Below are positions 28,738-43,700 of a DNA stretch of 64,000 nt, piece after piece. Under the pieces are notes generated by a model. The model was given only the letters and a program-made list of their open reading frames with translations. It was not told where the DNA came from and searched no databases. The position numbers and the translations under genes were made by a program. This DNA is from Nautilus pompilius (lineage: Eukaryota > Mollusca > Cephalopoda > Nautilida > Nautilidae): positions 62,001 to 126,000 of the forward strand of contig JACATO010001028.1 of assembly GCA_018389105.1 (NCBI GenBank). Reading direction: 5' to 3'. Every line of letters begins with the position of its first letter. Within the stretch, counting starts at the first letter, position 1.

Positions 28738-31700
28738 TCACCCTTCTGCCTTCTCCTTCCTCAACATCTCATCTTTGGCACTGCTATGAGAGCCAGATCT
28801 TTCCCTAGAACTTCTACGTTTACCATCTTTCCGGGACAAGCTCCTGGATCTGCTGCGAGAAAACTTCCTGGATTTTTTTGAATGACTTTTAGACCTAGAT
28901 CTACTTCGAGAGCGCCGTCCAGCATGGGATCTTGAATGTCTGAAAATAAATCAAAGTTAAATGAAAAACTAAATAGAATAAATTGCTGAAAGTGTTTCAA
29001 AAAACAAACTTTTACATACAATTTTTTTTAAGTTGTCAGACCTAGTAACCCTTTAATTCACCATGTCACCAGTGAGGAATACCACCAAACTGCACTCACT
29101 GTAAACACCAAACTTTTAAAACAATTCAGAAGAGAGGCAGGGTACCTGCATATTCTCTAGTTGTAACATATTATGGCATCAACTGAAAGGACTAAAAACT
29201 CGCTCAAGTTGGTAAGAAACACACCAAACGTGACCAACTCCACCCTAATGAAAACCATAAAAGAACAGATATAAGTTTTACTGGTTAGTAACAAACTAAA
29301 AATGTCCACATCCATGTGATTACCATAAGAAGTAAAGTATGCTATCATGGGTCAAGAGAAACAAGAGATCTTTCATGTTGCTCTAAAACTAGCAGTAACT
29401 GTTAAGGTCAGTAAGGTCTGGGCCATCACTGTTGGTTGTCTGAAAGCACAATATCTCGAAAAGTGTAATGAATGAACAGAATAGTCCAGTAAAATTTGAC
29501 AGCTCATAATAAAGTTCAATACAGAAGCAGCCAGATACAATTTACAATAAATATATACATACAAACATAAAATATGATTTCCAATAGTTTTGCACTGGAA
29601 TACAACTTTCTAGGAGATCAGATTTGAATTATCTACTGAATAAATATAAAAAGATAAACCAACTTTTACAGGTACATTTTCCAATTGATAAATTTGATTC
29701 TTGATTATTGCAAATTGTACCAAATTTCTTTAGAATCATTTTATGATATATTTTAAAAAAAAAAGACAAAAATAAATAGTTGATCAGTTTTCTTCTCCCT
29801 TCCCAAGATCTAGAAATACCATATTAAAGTGAGCATCTTCAAAATATTTATTTTTTATTGTAATTGTAACATGCTTAACTATAATTAAAAAAAAGACAAG
29901 GCAACAAATCAGTATTTGATAACAGAGTTTGAACCCAGTTAGTTTTCTTAACCCTTTCCTGGTCAGAAAATCAAATATTTTACATGCATAAATAATCAGA
30001 ATTCCAAGATGGCTTCACAAAATATATCCACTTAATTAAAATTATTAAACATTAAGTCTTGAACAAGTCAAATAGCAGAAATTATTTAACACAGTTCAGT
30101 AATCCAAATGAAGTAAAAATTCAATTTATAGTAAAGAAAGTAAAAAATGTAGAGTAAAATTATCCAACTGTTGTAACAGGAGTGTCAATACTGAGTCAGT
30201 TTCTTGAATCTCCTCACTGTCATTACTTTTGACATTAAGCCTATTGTCCTCACTCCAATAATCCTGAATGGACACCCAAGTATATTTACCACTACAAATG
30301 CTTTCACCTCTTCCATCTGTCCAGGTGCTGTCAACTTTGCCTTTTTCTGGGTGTGTGTGCAGTAGTAGTTCAACTCCTCAGCCACAAGGTAGTAATCTGG
30401 TATCAGCTCATAGATATCCACTGGCCTCACATTACCAGGGAATCAATCTTCCAACTGACATGCTGCGGAAACACTGGCATATGAATTAGCTGAAGATGAC
30501 CTGATGACTCTGCCAGTGTCGCCACTATGTACGCCACATTCTTTGACATCCCTCCATTATCTGACCAGCTAAATAGTGAGACCCAACATATGCACACTCA
30601 TGACCACAAGGAAAGAATTCAGTGTTTGGATTCCAGCATGTACCAAGTAGATAAAGCAACTAGATATTGCATAGCGTTTTTTTTTTTTTTTTTGAAAGTG
30701 TCTTTTGAACTAAATATATACCAAGGAAATGATAATGTGGACCAACATCCACCTACATGTACTATCTACATCATAGATGCAAGCAATCAATAAGCAACTT
30801 GTCAATGCCCAACTATTTTCGGCCAATTTGCATGTCAATCAGACTGGGTGTTTTCAGGTGACTTCCACAAGAAATGATTAAAACTTGGTCCAGATTTTGC
30901 CATCGCACAATAGGTTATGTTCACTGGACTTGTCTGTCAAGATGATTCCAGTTGGCTCCTTTCGAGGCTCTGGAAAAGGTACATGCCTTACTGTATCAGC
31001 TACAAAGTTTTTGGTCTGGAAGTACACTGTCTTCCTTCAGGATTGGTACCCCAAACAGCAGAATTGACAAAACAGTGACAAGAAATTGTTTTCAAGGGCA
31101 TAATAGGTAAGCTGCTAAGTTAAGATGTCCCTTGTTAAATATCAGAGTTAGCAAATTATAATCCATATCATCACACTGCAGGTACTACGTTGTAATTGTT
31201 GGCTATCAAAAACATTACCCAAATTTATGTCCAGGCCTATTTCATATTAAGCCACTAGAAACAAACTGTTGAATTCCAAACATTCCAGAAAAAAAACAAC
31301 AAACTGACAATTCCTTTCATCATTGCACATTGATTTTTTAAGCAAAAGTTTCTGTCAAGCCATTCTTCCATGTTACCAAAGTTTGTGAAGCTGGTCATGG
31401 GTCAGCAGGGACTGTTTCAGGATTCCCCTGACTGAGTATGTTATCTAGCCACTGACCATATTCCATGCTGGTGCCAAGGATATATACCTAGCAAAAATGT
31501 GTATCATATTATGCACACACCCAATTGATATATTGCACACACACACACCAGTCTGAACATCTGAACTTCTAAGTACCATATTAATTTGGCCACCCCAACA
31601 GCTGACCACAAGATATTTCAGGTATGATTATGTATATTATTCATCTAGGTGGGCAGTTAACCATTGTGTACTATAACCATGTCAAAACAAGAATTTCCAT

Positions 31701-34700
31701 ATTTCTTCGCTTACACAAGGTCAAGGCCATTCAAAAATTGGCCAGAGTCAACAAGACTGCCAAAAATATCAACATTTCTCATGGCTGTAGCCAATATCAT
31801 TGTAAAGTTCCGCAAAAAGAATATTACTGCGGCAACAAAGCAGCCTGGAAGGCCTTTATCAGTGACACCACATCTGTACTCACTGCCAGGTTTCTCTTGC
31901 TGATATCACCTTTGCAACAAAAAAATGAACTAAAGAACAGACAATCATCATCTCCATGAACTTGACTATGGAAGCTGTGTAGCACTGGTCAGAGGATGCA
32001 TTTGCCAAGACTAAGTATAGGCAGCATGTAATGTTCTTCAATGAGTCCAGGTCATATCTGAGTTTGAAGACCAAACAAATTAACCCACAGTCAAATATAG
32101 AAGTAGAAGTAGCATTTATAAGTTGCAATCTGGCAGAGTAGAATAGGTGTGTCAAAAGGCATCTCATTTGTATTTGGTGCATTGCCACTTTAAAAGAGAT
32201 CTATCATTGCACCAATAAGACATTTTTTTAGAATAGCACTGCATGACACAGGACTTGTGTGACCAGTTTGGAAGATGAACCAAAGCATCTAACTTGTACC
32301 CTGAAACTCTAATATAAGTCTGATCAAGCACATCAGAGCATATGAATTGTCTGCCAAGAGCAACTTGTCCCTGTCTCACCAATGCAATGGAATTAAAGCT
32401 CTCACAATTGATATGGAAAAACCTATTACCAAACCATGATACAAAATCTTAATGAGTTAATGTCATATCGATAAGCTTATATATTCCTACTGTATGCTAA
32501 CAAAAATAATTTCATGCTATTGCTTGTCTTTATCTAGCATTTCCACAGTAAGCTGACGCACTGTAATAACTGGTAGCTAAATATTTATAGCAAGGATTAA
32601 ATACAAACAACTTTCAAGGATTGCAGGTAAAAATAAGGTATTCCACTGTTTGAAGGAGGCAGGTCACAACCTAAGCAGTTCCCTTCTCTTCCTGTAGTTA
32701 ATAAAGTGCATCAATTAACCTAAAGTATGCGTTTTACTCTACTGTAAAAATTAAGAGGGAAAAAAAACGGTCTAGAATTTTTTTCTTTTTTTTAATTTTA
32801 AAAAAATACAAGCTGTAAGGTTGCACATAAATATACTAATATCATTAAAGAAAACACATTGAAACTACACGAATACTCAACATTATTACCTTGGGTGTCT
32901 TGATCTGGAATGGGAACGTTTAAAATGAGAATCAGTTTTTCTAGATCTTGAACGAGACCTCGACTGTCTGGATCTTCTGTTGTGTTTGTCTCGAGATCTG
33001 GACCTAGATCTGAAGGAAAAACGAATATCGGAAAGAAATCCTATGATTTAACACACACACAATGTGCCTTCGTACCTGACAGCTTTGTTAAAACTGAAGT
33101 AAACTACTTTATTTCAAACTTACTACAGAATTATAATTATTTCTCACTAACTTTTTTATTTCTACAAATTAATTAATAGTTGCCTGATCAAAATATATTT
33201 GATTATCAAATGGAGCAATCTTCTAATCAACTGCCATTAAAACAGCAACAGAACTATCAAATTGGCACATATTTAAAATATTAACGCAGACAAATTGTAT
33301 CTGATCAATTCAGTCAACTACAGGTGCTTTGTTAACTTTTACACAGCAAAAAAAAAAAAAAAAAGAAACTCTACAATCTGACAAAGTAATCCCCTGTTAA
33401 TATTATTACAGATGCTGACAAAAACAATATCCTGTACAGAATTAATATCCTGTTTTTTTTTCAGTAAAATCTTCGTGTGTTATAAGGAACAGATGTTGGC
33501 AAAATAGACAAAAAAAAAATTTAAAAACTTTATCTGCTCAGCCCGTTGTAGTAAAACGAGTCACCTACCTCCTCCTGCTGTGACTGCGGCTTCTTGAGCG
33601 TTTCTTCCTCTCTCTGCTGTGACTTCTACTCCTCTGACTTCTGTTTGGACTACGACTTTTTTTCCGCTCTTTCTCGCGTTCTTCCAATTTTTCCTGCTCA
33701 CGTTTACGTCGCTCCTCTCTTTCCTTCTCTCTCTGGGCTCTTCTCTCGGCAACACTTTTCTGAAATAACAACAACAAACAAAAAAAAAAAGAAGAAAAAA
33801 TCAAACAAAATTCCCACAAAATTAGCGTTATTAAAGTACATTTTTTCCTAAAGTACCTAAGTAACTTTATAAAATCACTACTGCACATATAAATAGATTT
33901 AACTTGCATCGTGCATATACCATCTGTGTTATTGATTATTCTTCAATAAGAAAATCATTAATACATTAAACTAATTTGTAAATTGTTTAAAAAACGGTTA
34001 TTTAAAACCATGCACAATCTGAGCGTAGAGGTAATCTATCAAGCCGGGTTTTATGGACTACCACATCTTATTTGGTTATGTGAGTGAGAGGTGGTCAAAA
34101 TATTATCTATAATTCAGTAAAAAAATAACAATAAAGAAGAAATAAAGCAGCATAGCTCCTGTCTCTCTCTACCAGTGTATATTACTTTTCACAGAACAGA
34201 ATTTAACCTTGTTAGATGTGTTCTGCCAGCAGAAATATGATCCAATGAGAATACAACAAATAGCTGAGCACCAATTTTAAAGAGAGATATCAGTATGTAT
34301 GTAGATGTGGGAAAGACATTATTCCATCTACAAAACTATCCATTATAGATCATCATGGAAAGCAGACATGTTATTTGTGTATGCCACTGGTCAGTGAGGA
34401 TACATAACTGTAATGTTCTAATAGCAACCATCCCTGTTAACAAATAGAAATGTTGAAATTAATCAAGATGAAATAGCAGACTCATCAGCAGCTGATCCAT
34501 AAATATGACTCAATTATGAGAGTACAGATTGCATTGTAACAACAACCTGGCATTTCTTATACTTCAAGGATGTTTCCAATTAAATACAAGCATACATGCA
34601 TAAACAATTATAAAAGGAAAAAAAAATATTAGGGCTGTTCAATTGGCTTAAAAAACATGACTGCAATGGTATCCAGCCAGGTTTCATCTGAACATCCCTA

Positions 34701-37700
34701 GTTTATAATTTTTTAAATATTAATTTCTTTTAAAAGCCGTCTCCTTGGTGAGTCCATGTCAGGTAGAATATCCAAAACTAGAACAAGCTGCATGACTGAG
34801 CATGTACTCTATTTGGTCTGGTAACCACAACAGCACCATGCCTTCTTTTCAAATTTGTTCATAAATAGTTTTAGCCTGCATATCCTGAGAAGACAAGACA
34901 ACCAAAAATCTGTTTATCACATTCATTCTAAACTGACTGCCCTCTTCCACCATTATCCACTTTCAATCTAAGAATTTCTAAAAATGCACAGCTAATCTGC
35001 TAACTAAAAAAATCAAGTAGTTCATAACAAGATAGCTAGAGGAGAAAGGAACCGTAGATATGCACATATTTATGTTGGCCTAATGTTTCTGTGCTTAAAA
35101 ATGAAAAGACTACAAATCTGTCATTTCTATCCCACCACCACTAAAAAGCTGGGCTTTCCTATAAAGAGTAAGGGATGGTAATGGCACATTTTAAAGGCAA
35201 TAATCTGCATGGACATATAGTAATTTTACAAAATTACTTAAATCTACAGCTACATTTTTCTGCAAAAAAAAATCCCACAAGAAAGAATTGCCAAAGCTTT
35301 TGAGGGGTTAAAAATCAATCAAAAACCTGCCAACCTAATTGTCAACATTCACCAAAAAAATGAGAGTCTAAAACAAACAAGGGCACTACCGCCACATTTA
35401 AAACAAATCTTAAAACTAGAAATTACGCATGACAAACTAAAGGGAGAAGAATAAAAATGAAAAAAACTTGCATTTAAAAAAAAAAACAAAACAAAAAAAC
35501 AAAACAAAACTAAAGTATTGAATAACTTGAGCTACTGGAATGTATGGCTGCATAATAAATAAACCACATACATAAAAATAAAGTTTAAAAAGTTAACACT
35601 ATAATATAAAAAATTAAAGAAAACTTATTCGTACATACCATGTATGGTACCTTTAGAAAAAGAGGAAAATATAAGGTAAAAAACCCCTTAATCTTATTCA
35701 AATCATTCATTTACTAAAAACAATAAACATTGATCTTAGAAAACATGCATTCCTTTAAAACAAATTTGAATTTTAGAGGTGTTTTTATTATAGCCAGGTT
35801 TTCTCCATTCTACTGATTATCTCAAGGTTAAGATTATAAATTCATAATATAAATACCACCAACAGTTAGAAGTATCATTGCAAGTATGACAACAAAACAA
35901 AAGGCAAGGATTTAACCAAATGCACACAGAGGGGTGGGGGAGAAACAGACAAATACAAACGATGACAGCCGCCATCTTTCATTAAATAGACAGGTAAAAA
36001 TAGTAAAATATTTTTTTTCCGCCTGGTGGTGATAGCGGAAACTTTTCTCTTTTTTTTTTTTTTTTGTACTTAACACTTTATTCAGTCTAGAAAGGTTCTA
36101 ACTGTGGTGTAAAGTTGTAAACTTAACCGATAATGTACAGTAGTAGTCAAGCTTGCAAACAAGCTCGCATTAACATTAAAGGAAGTAATCTAAATAAGTG
36201 GGGATATCTGTTTAATTAAAATTATGCAGCTAAGTTTTAAGTTAATTAAATAGTTTGGGCAGAACTGCAAAAAATACACAGTGATATAACTATTAACATT
36301 AATAATATCTTAGGTGGCTTGAAAATATCAAGATGGTACAAAGGGGGGGGGGACCTTAGAACTTCACATCTAATTAGCTTGGAAGTGAGACTGGAAAATA
36401 TCGGCACAGCTCTGCCTCCTCAAATCCAGTGTCCAAACAAGTTTTTAAGGACATCTCTCAACAGCGAGACAAAGGGTGAAGTGAGAGACATTGGAGCAAG
36501 TGACAAGGTATGGCTGAAGTCTCTTGAGCAATAGCCATATTGCAATCCATCCACAAAATCTCTACCACATGTACCTGGAAAGTTCCTACTGGAGATTTCT
36601 CTATTCAGCTGAAAGGAAAAACTGAAGTACCTGGAAGAAATGTACACAGATGCACTGGTACAGAAGAGCAAAAAAAAAAACACTATGCTGCAGATGATCA
36701 CCAAGCTGAGTCATTTCTTAATGAACTTAAGCCCTTATCCATTGCAAACTCGTGCCACATGTAGCCATCTGCTGCTCCTTGACAAAGCTAAGACAATATC
36801 TTCCATACCCCACAAGCAAAAGGAAGTTCATAGCTATATCGCACGTGGACCAAGGGTCTCAATACACATTGGCCTGTACAAGTTACTAAAGCTTTGTGTT
36901 GTGACAATACACAGCCTTTGGCACACTGTCCATGAACAAGTAGAATGAAGTGCTAAAGGCCAAAGCCACTGGTCTAATCCAAACAGTGTACACGGATCAA
37001 GAAAAGATATTAAATTAGTCAGTTGGCAGAAAGGCTGCTGGTAACACTATTTGATAAAAAAAAAAACAAGTTCAAAATTAAGTTTAACATCAAAAATAAT
37101 TCCTAGCAAATTAAAGTGTCTTAATAGATATGGCAATAATATATGCCAGATTAGTAAATACTAGAAGAGATTAAGAGAAGCTGATGAAGCTTAATGATCA
37201 GAGTACAGCTGACATGCCAAAAGGATAAACAATCAGATGTAATTATAGGTGACTACTCAAGTTACAAGAGACTCCTGGAATTGTCATCTCAAGACAAAAG
37301 CTTGCATTTTTTAATCTAATGAAAATTAATTATCTTTACAGAATATTAAATAAATTATCAATAAGCTCAGAATGCAAAGCAGAATGAGAGGAAGCAAAGC
37401 TGAACCAAGGCCAGAAAGTGTAGAAGATGAAAGATGAGCTGGGATGTCTCCTTGCTTAGTGGTCCCCCAACATGAAACTTCAAAGTATTACTCTCTTGCT
37501 CCATCCCAACAGACGATAATTCAATCTTAGAAATTGTATAGATGGATTAACTGCTAGGTAAACTTGAATAGTTTTTCTGTAGTTCAATGTTAATCTAAAA
37601 TAAGGAAGAGAGGAATAAAGTAAATAGGTTTTTTTTTTCTTTTTAAAGACACAAATGTAGATATGTTTAGTTGCCAGGGGAACTATATTATATGCCAATA

Positions 37701-40700
37701 TCACTCAGACTCTACCATCTGTCAGGGAAGGGTGAATAAACTACCATTAGTACACTGAAACTAGTAGCTGATGATAGTGTTTTCAAAAGTTGATCTGTCA
37801 AAATAATTGAAGGTAATATTTGCCAAAATAAGATGTGATTAGCCACTTTAAAAGTTCATGCAAAGAAAAAAAAATTGCACTTTGCTTGACAAACCAAGGT
37901 AATGTCACCTAGATAAATTGAAGTACAAGACATGCATATAAGATGTTCATAGTGCTGAACTACACCAGCAACAAAAAGAATGAGTTTTCAGAAGGAAAAT
38001 AAAAATGGATGAGAGAAAGAGAAATATATAGTGGCATGGAACAAAGTGCTAGAAAAGAAATAGCAGTTAAGATACCACAAGTCAATGAGTAGAATAAGAA
38101 GCAAAACATTCAGCAGTGAAATGATATACCTTTGTAATACAAAACTGAGGATGAAAGATATGCAAATAAAACACAAATCATACAATAGTAGACAAAGTTA
38201 TCCTAAGGGATAAAGAAACTTAGCAGTTTTAATACATTTTCATCCTTCTAAGATACCATCTTTAGAAAATGTTGAGGGAGGGAATTGATAATTTATTCAG
38301 TAATCTCCAGCAGAAACAATCTATATTATAGATAAACTCAAAGCCACTGTGCATAACTATTTCCTTTCTGGAAAGGATACAGTAAAGTCCAGACATATTC
38401 TATAAGCACATACAAAAACAAAAGTTATATTCATGAAAAGCTGCTTTTGAAATAAAAATAAAATAAAAATATCCTGTAACTTAGTTCCATTTAAATATTT
38501 AAAAAGACAATAGGCATTTTTACTTATGTACAACTGTAATAACACATTTGCCAAAAATGTAATATTATCAGTATACATAATACAGCGTAAGCTATTGTCA
38601 GCCACAAATACCCAATTTGTATTGTTTTTTGAAGATCAGACACTGCTGACTTGCCAGAAATTAAAAATTTTTTTTTCAGATTAAAGCTAACCATATACTA
38701 ATTATTACACAAGTCCTTCACCAATATGGTATAACATAATAGGATCATCAAAACACGCCTAAACGTTTTGCAATTATGTTTAATTTACATCAAGTAAGTT
38801 ATTACACAAATAAAATTCAATGTATAACAAAAATAAAATACAAAAAAAGATATCTTACAGAGTAGAGACAGCTGTAGACATATTTTACCTTTAGCTCCTC
38901 CAATTTTTCTCTAATTGTTATAAAACCCAAATGTAATTTTCCACCAAAATGATCTGCAAGTCTGCGATCATTGTCGTGGATCCCCAGATAAGCAGAACAT
39001 ACTTCGCATACGCGAAGTTTTTGTTGCTGATAACTGGATGCAGGCATAGAATTTCTATATTCAATCTGAAAATAGTTGAAAAAAAGTTTCTCTGAAGTTA
39101 CATTTTCTGCTAAATCGTCCAGATAGATTGCTAGTATCAAATATAAATGAAATAAAAATCATAATGTTTATGCCACACACTTGATCAGGAAATTTGTTAC
39201 AACAGCTCCTTTGGCAGGGAGAGGAGAAAGTGTGCGCTCACATGCATGTGCTCAGACTTATTAGAGGGATTGAGACATGTTAAAGCCAAAATTTCAGCAA
39301 AAGATGTTTAAACACCACTCTCTCTCTCTTTAAATTGACTTTGTTAATCATTCTAATTATACTAAAAATTATTAACAATGTATTCACAGTATCTGCATTT
39401 TCACCTGTTTAGCTCCAATGAAAAACCTAAGGCAGACTATTTTACTGATGAAGTGTCCAGATACCTGTGGCAGGCAGTACAGACAATTCAGCATGGCCAA
39501 ATGTTATATCTTACATAATCCATCTACTCAACAAGGCCACCCAAAAGGATTGATAGTGTTGACTAAATAATACCTTATTTTAAAGTAACTGAACATCAAT
39601 AATCAAAACAAATTTTCAAATGTCCTTTTCTCTTGACTAATTCATAAAGTAAATGCATCTTTATATAATAAACAGTTGGAAAAAGGAATGTTCAACAATA
39701 TATAAAAAAAATTTACTACACAGATACATATTGTGAGAATCATCTTTTTTTAAAATTATCTAGTATACTTCTCAAATATAGAGATATAGACTATACATTT
39801 TTAATTGCAAGGTTACATACATCCTTAGTGCTATCTGTACAAGCTATTAAGCATACTTTTAAGCTTTTCATTCTTTTGGCAGAGCCATTAAAAACTTACT
39901 CACTTCTGCATGACCTTTCTTTTTCTTCAAATCTTCCACCTCTTCCATGAGTTTCAGGGATTCATCTACATGACCTTGTGCCCCAGTAGTTTCAGCCTTG
40001 GCAAGTTTTGTACCAATCTGCTCACCTAATTGATGAATTGTTTCAGCCTACAAAATTTAAGAACATACACACTACAAAGAAACTGTAGTTTAAACTAGTG
40101 TTACCAGTCATGTACAATTTCTCATTATTTCACTGCTCCTATAACTTTTTTTTATGGTGTCCATTGGTATTACTAGTATTTTTTAAAAACATATTCCCAA
40201 ATGTGACATGATCACATACTGTTCCTCTTCTGTCTGTGTCTTGTGCAGCTATAGCTGCTTTCCATTGCCAAACAATTTTCAATTGGTAATACTAAAACCA
40301 GACAGATTTGTAAAAAGATTGGCTGCAGTTAACTTCTAATCTGGAGATATGGTTAACTAGCAATCCATTTTGGCTACAAAAGACTAGATAGTTTTAAAAG
40401 TCAGCTCCAGCTCTGTCAGAAGAGTGCCAACAGTAGAATCTATATTGAATACAGTTATCATTAAAAATAGCTTAAAAAATAAAATCCACCAACAATGTCA
40501 AACTACCTTTTGAGCTGTACGATGCCTAAGTATGTTAATATTTTTTCTAATTCTTTTTTCTTTTAAAACACATGCAAGACAATTAGATATGAATGTAGAT
40601 TTTTGCAGTTGGTACTTCACCCAACACCACTAAACGCTGCTGTACGTCTACTTTATATTATTTACCCATAGCATAAGGGCACCACAAACTGTTTTGCTTC

Positions 40701-43700
40701 TAGCTTTAATGTGAACTATTAAAACCATACTTTCAATGTTGAGAGTGAAAAACTGATCTGACCGTAAAAGATGTCAATGCACTAAAATAAAGCATGATAA
40801 GAATATTTTGTACAAAGCTTCATGTATGACCATCCTTCAGTTTGTCAACCAGAGGCTTGAGTCATGTAACAACCCTACTGACCCAAATGCTGCATGTGGC
40901 TCCCTCTGAGTGGAGCATACCATGCCACTTGCTGGTGAGAAGCAATACACAGCCATGAGTAGACTATGCACAAAGAGTAGATTGATGTGGCTGCTGGATT
41001 TGGTGTAACATTGCTATTAACAGAGTGACTGACCAGTTCACTTCACAGCCATTTGTCACCTATCTGGCTCAGTAACTGCACTATCTAGGTGCATTCCATT
41101 GCAGGTGGTCTGTAGGATCCATATTTCCAATCAGACCATACAAAGTTGGATACACTCTGCTAATCAACTCATTAGATATTCATAATACCTGCAAACCTTA
41201 GGGAAAGAATGAAGTGAGCTAGAACTCCCTTGCACCTTGCACTGGACCTCAACAGACTGGAGCCAAGTTCTCTTCTCTGTCTGATGGCTGTTTTTGAGTT
41301 TGGCAGGAAACAAACAAACATAATGCTGACTACTGTTTTGTGCATATGGATAGCAGTGCTTTTATCTAGTGCACTGTGTCATCTGACCACAGAGTGAACA
41401 TGAATGATAATACAAAGACATATCAACCAAACTGCCTTCAAGAGGAAAATGTCCAATGTCTCCAACTTAAACTCCAAGTTTTCTAGGTCCACTGGACAAC
41501 AACCATGTGCTCCTGGGACCATTATGGAACTGTGTGAAGCCTTGAGACAAAAGTGGAATGCACTGCCACAACATTGTCAAACATCTGGTAAACAGTACAA
41601 GATGCAGGTGTAATGCTGTAGTGAAAACCAGAAGCAGCCATATATCCTACTAAAGATTACCTGACTTTAAAGCGTGTAGATGATGGCTATTTGCGACATC
41701 ATTAGAAGCACTGAGCAATGTCCAGATACTGCACAATTCCCAGGGGGCCAAATCTTGTTTAATTTTGAACAAATGTTTATCATCAATAAACACATAAAAT
41801 TCATATCACAATATCCTTATATTGTTTCAAATAGTGCATACTTCAAGGAACACCTCAAAATCAATGCCCCCTCTATTTTCTCAAAAACCTGCTATTGTAT
41901 TTAACTTAAAACTATACTGATGCTTTTGTGTATGATAATTCAGTCACCATTACAATTTGCATGCCAGTGTGCCATTATGTCAAAACAGCATGCCTTTGTT
42001 GTGAAGCCAGTGATGAACATTCTTCATGGCAATATCGTTTTCAGTGTTGCTCATCTATGCCTTTCTTTAGTTTTTAGAGAACCAAAGAGATGACAGTTTA
42101 AGGGTGTCAAGTCTGGGCTGCATGAAGGTTAAGCAAGCACAATCCTTCTGATTTATCCAATGGTCCCTGATGTTCGAGGCTCACAAAACCTACAGAGTAC
42201 CAGGCTAACCAGGTTATCGGTAACAATCTCTGTAGCATGGCAACTGATACTTGCATGCAATTCAGCCAGTATCTTGCAGTACACACATCAAATACTTGCC
42301 CATTAAGATTCACCCCAGTATGATGAATGTTATCAATGAAATCCTCTTGGCTGTAATAAATTCACTTATTGCTTTCTGCTTAATTTGTCTGTCAGTGCTA
42401 GCCAACATTCTTCACATTAATTTTAAGGAGTCCCTTGTATATTTGCATACCAGAATTGACTCCATAAAATTGTGCCAAGGCTCTACCTTGCTCTCTGAGT
42501 GGAAGATGTGTGCATGTGCACGCCATGTGTGTAACAATACATTTGCACGTCTGCTAATTCATCTCAGAGCATATCAGCCCCATACTAGAGTTAATGCAGC
42601 TAACAAATTTAAAAGGAAAGAAAGATTTCACTGCCTACTTTTTGATTTGCTTCTTCACTCAGTTCTTCCTGAGTTTCTTTCAGGCGGCGTTTGGCTAGCT
42701 CTGTCTTTCGATCACACTCTGAAATAAAAGACTGCAGATGTTCCATTGCCTTTAAAAAAAGAAGAGAAAGTTTTTTAATTAAATTATTAAATTCATGAAC
42801 ATACAAATACAGGGCTCAAAATTTTTTTTTAGCAAGCAAAATGTTCTAGTTGCCAGCTAAAATAGGGTCACAATAAAGGTCAATTGAATTTTTTGCCTTT
42901 CAAATGGCCAAAAGCTTGGTTAATTAACCAAGTATCCAAAAGGTGCTTCACACTCAGGGAGTTGTTGATGACTGCACATCTTGTGCTTAAGTGAAGCCTT
43001 ATGTATCTTCTAAGAGTGATTACAGCTAGAGTGGATTTGCATCCTCTAAAGCCCCAAAACTACCTGCTGAGCAGAAAGGGCCGACAAGTTCAAAAGGCAA
43101 TCTGTTTTGTTATGGGAGCTGAACCCAAAAGGTGTACTGGTACAGACTTAGTCAGTGCATGCAACTTTAAACTGTTTTGTTTGTATCAGAAGTTGAACTC
43201 GAGGTTTTTATGTTGCAATCTCACTTCTATTCACATCCTCCTGCCATTTTTTTTTTCTTTTTTGGTGGACATGTGCACATCACTTCTGCTCACTTGTTCC
43301 TTAAAACTAGACAATGTGATTAATAAAATCATTGTTTTCTTGCTGTTTGAGATCACAAAGCTATAACATTTCTTTATCAAATCTTTTAGTTGGCCATAAT
43401 TCACAAAATAATGGTTTGTGCAGGTTAAAGTAGAACCTTCATATTAGCTTGGTCGTGGTTTTCATTATAGGTGTCATTGATGGTTATAGAAAAGATGGTT
43501 GTCAGCTAAATTTTTTTTGGTTTTGGAGCCCTGACATAGGATTTATCAACTGCTGGATCACACTTATTAGTCCAGATGCATATCAAAGTAAGAGTTTTTC
43601 CAGCCACAGAAACACTGCATGAAAATGTTCAGCACATTGATAATTAGCTTGAGAAATTTATTATAGAACTATTTACATTGAAATGAAACACACTAAAAGA

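Larger units (their letters stand above)
28738..33759 (-). other. LUC7L: LUC7-like exons 7-9: RE/RS-rich tail
   Basis: Exon 7 (33759-33569) is basic-acidic (EKEREERRKREQEKLEERE) and turns into SRSHSRERKKRSRSRSHSR. Exon 8 (33009-32890) and exon 9 (28939-28738) are almost wholly SR, RS and SK dipeptides before a less repetitive end. Such tails mediate contacts with U1-70K and other SR proteins and are phosphorylated. Exon phases 2 and 2 allow exon 8 (120 nt) to be skipped without a frame change. Confidence 0.9.

Noticed and set aside
33594-33851. Plus-strand open frame rich in S, F and L
   Set aside because: Antisense of the RE/RS-rich LUC7-like exon 7; RS codons give such frames on the other strand.
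42251-42727. Plus-strand open frame of 158 codons
   Set aside because: Its end overlaps LUC7-like exon 4 on the other strand, and the rest is over old repeat DNA with no recognised motif.
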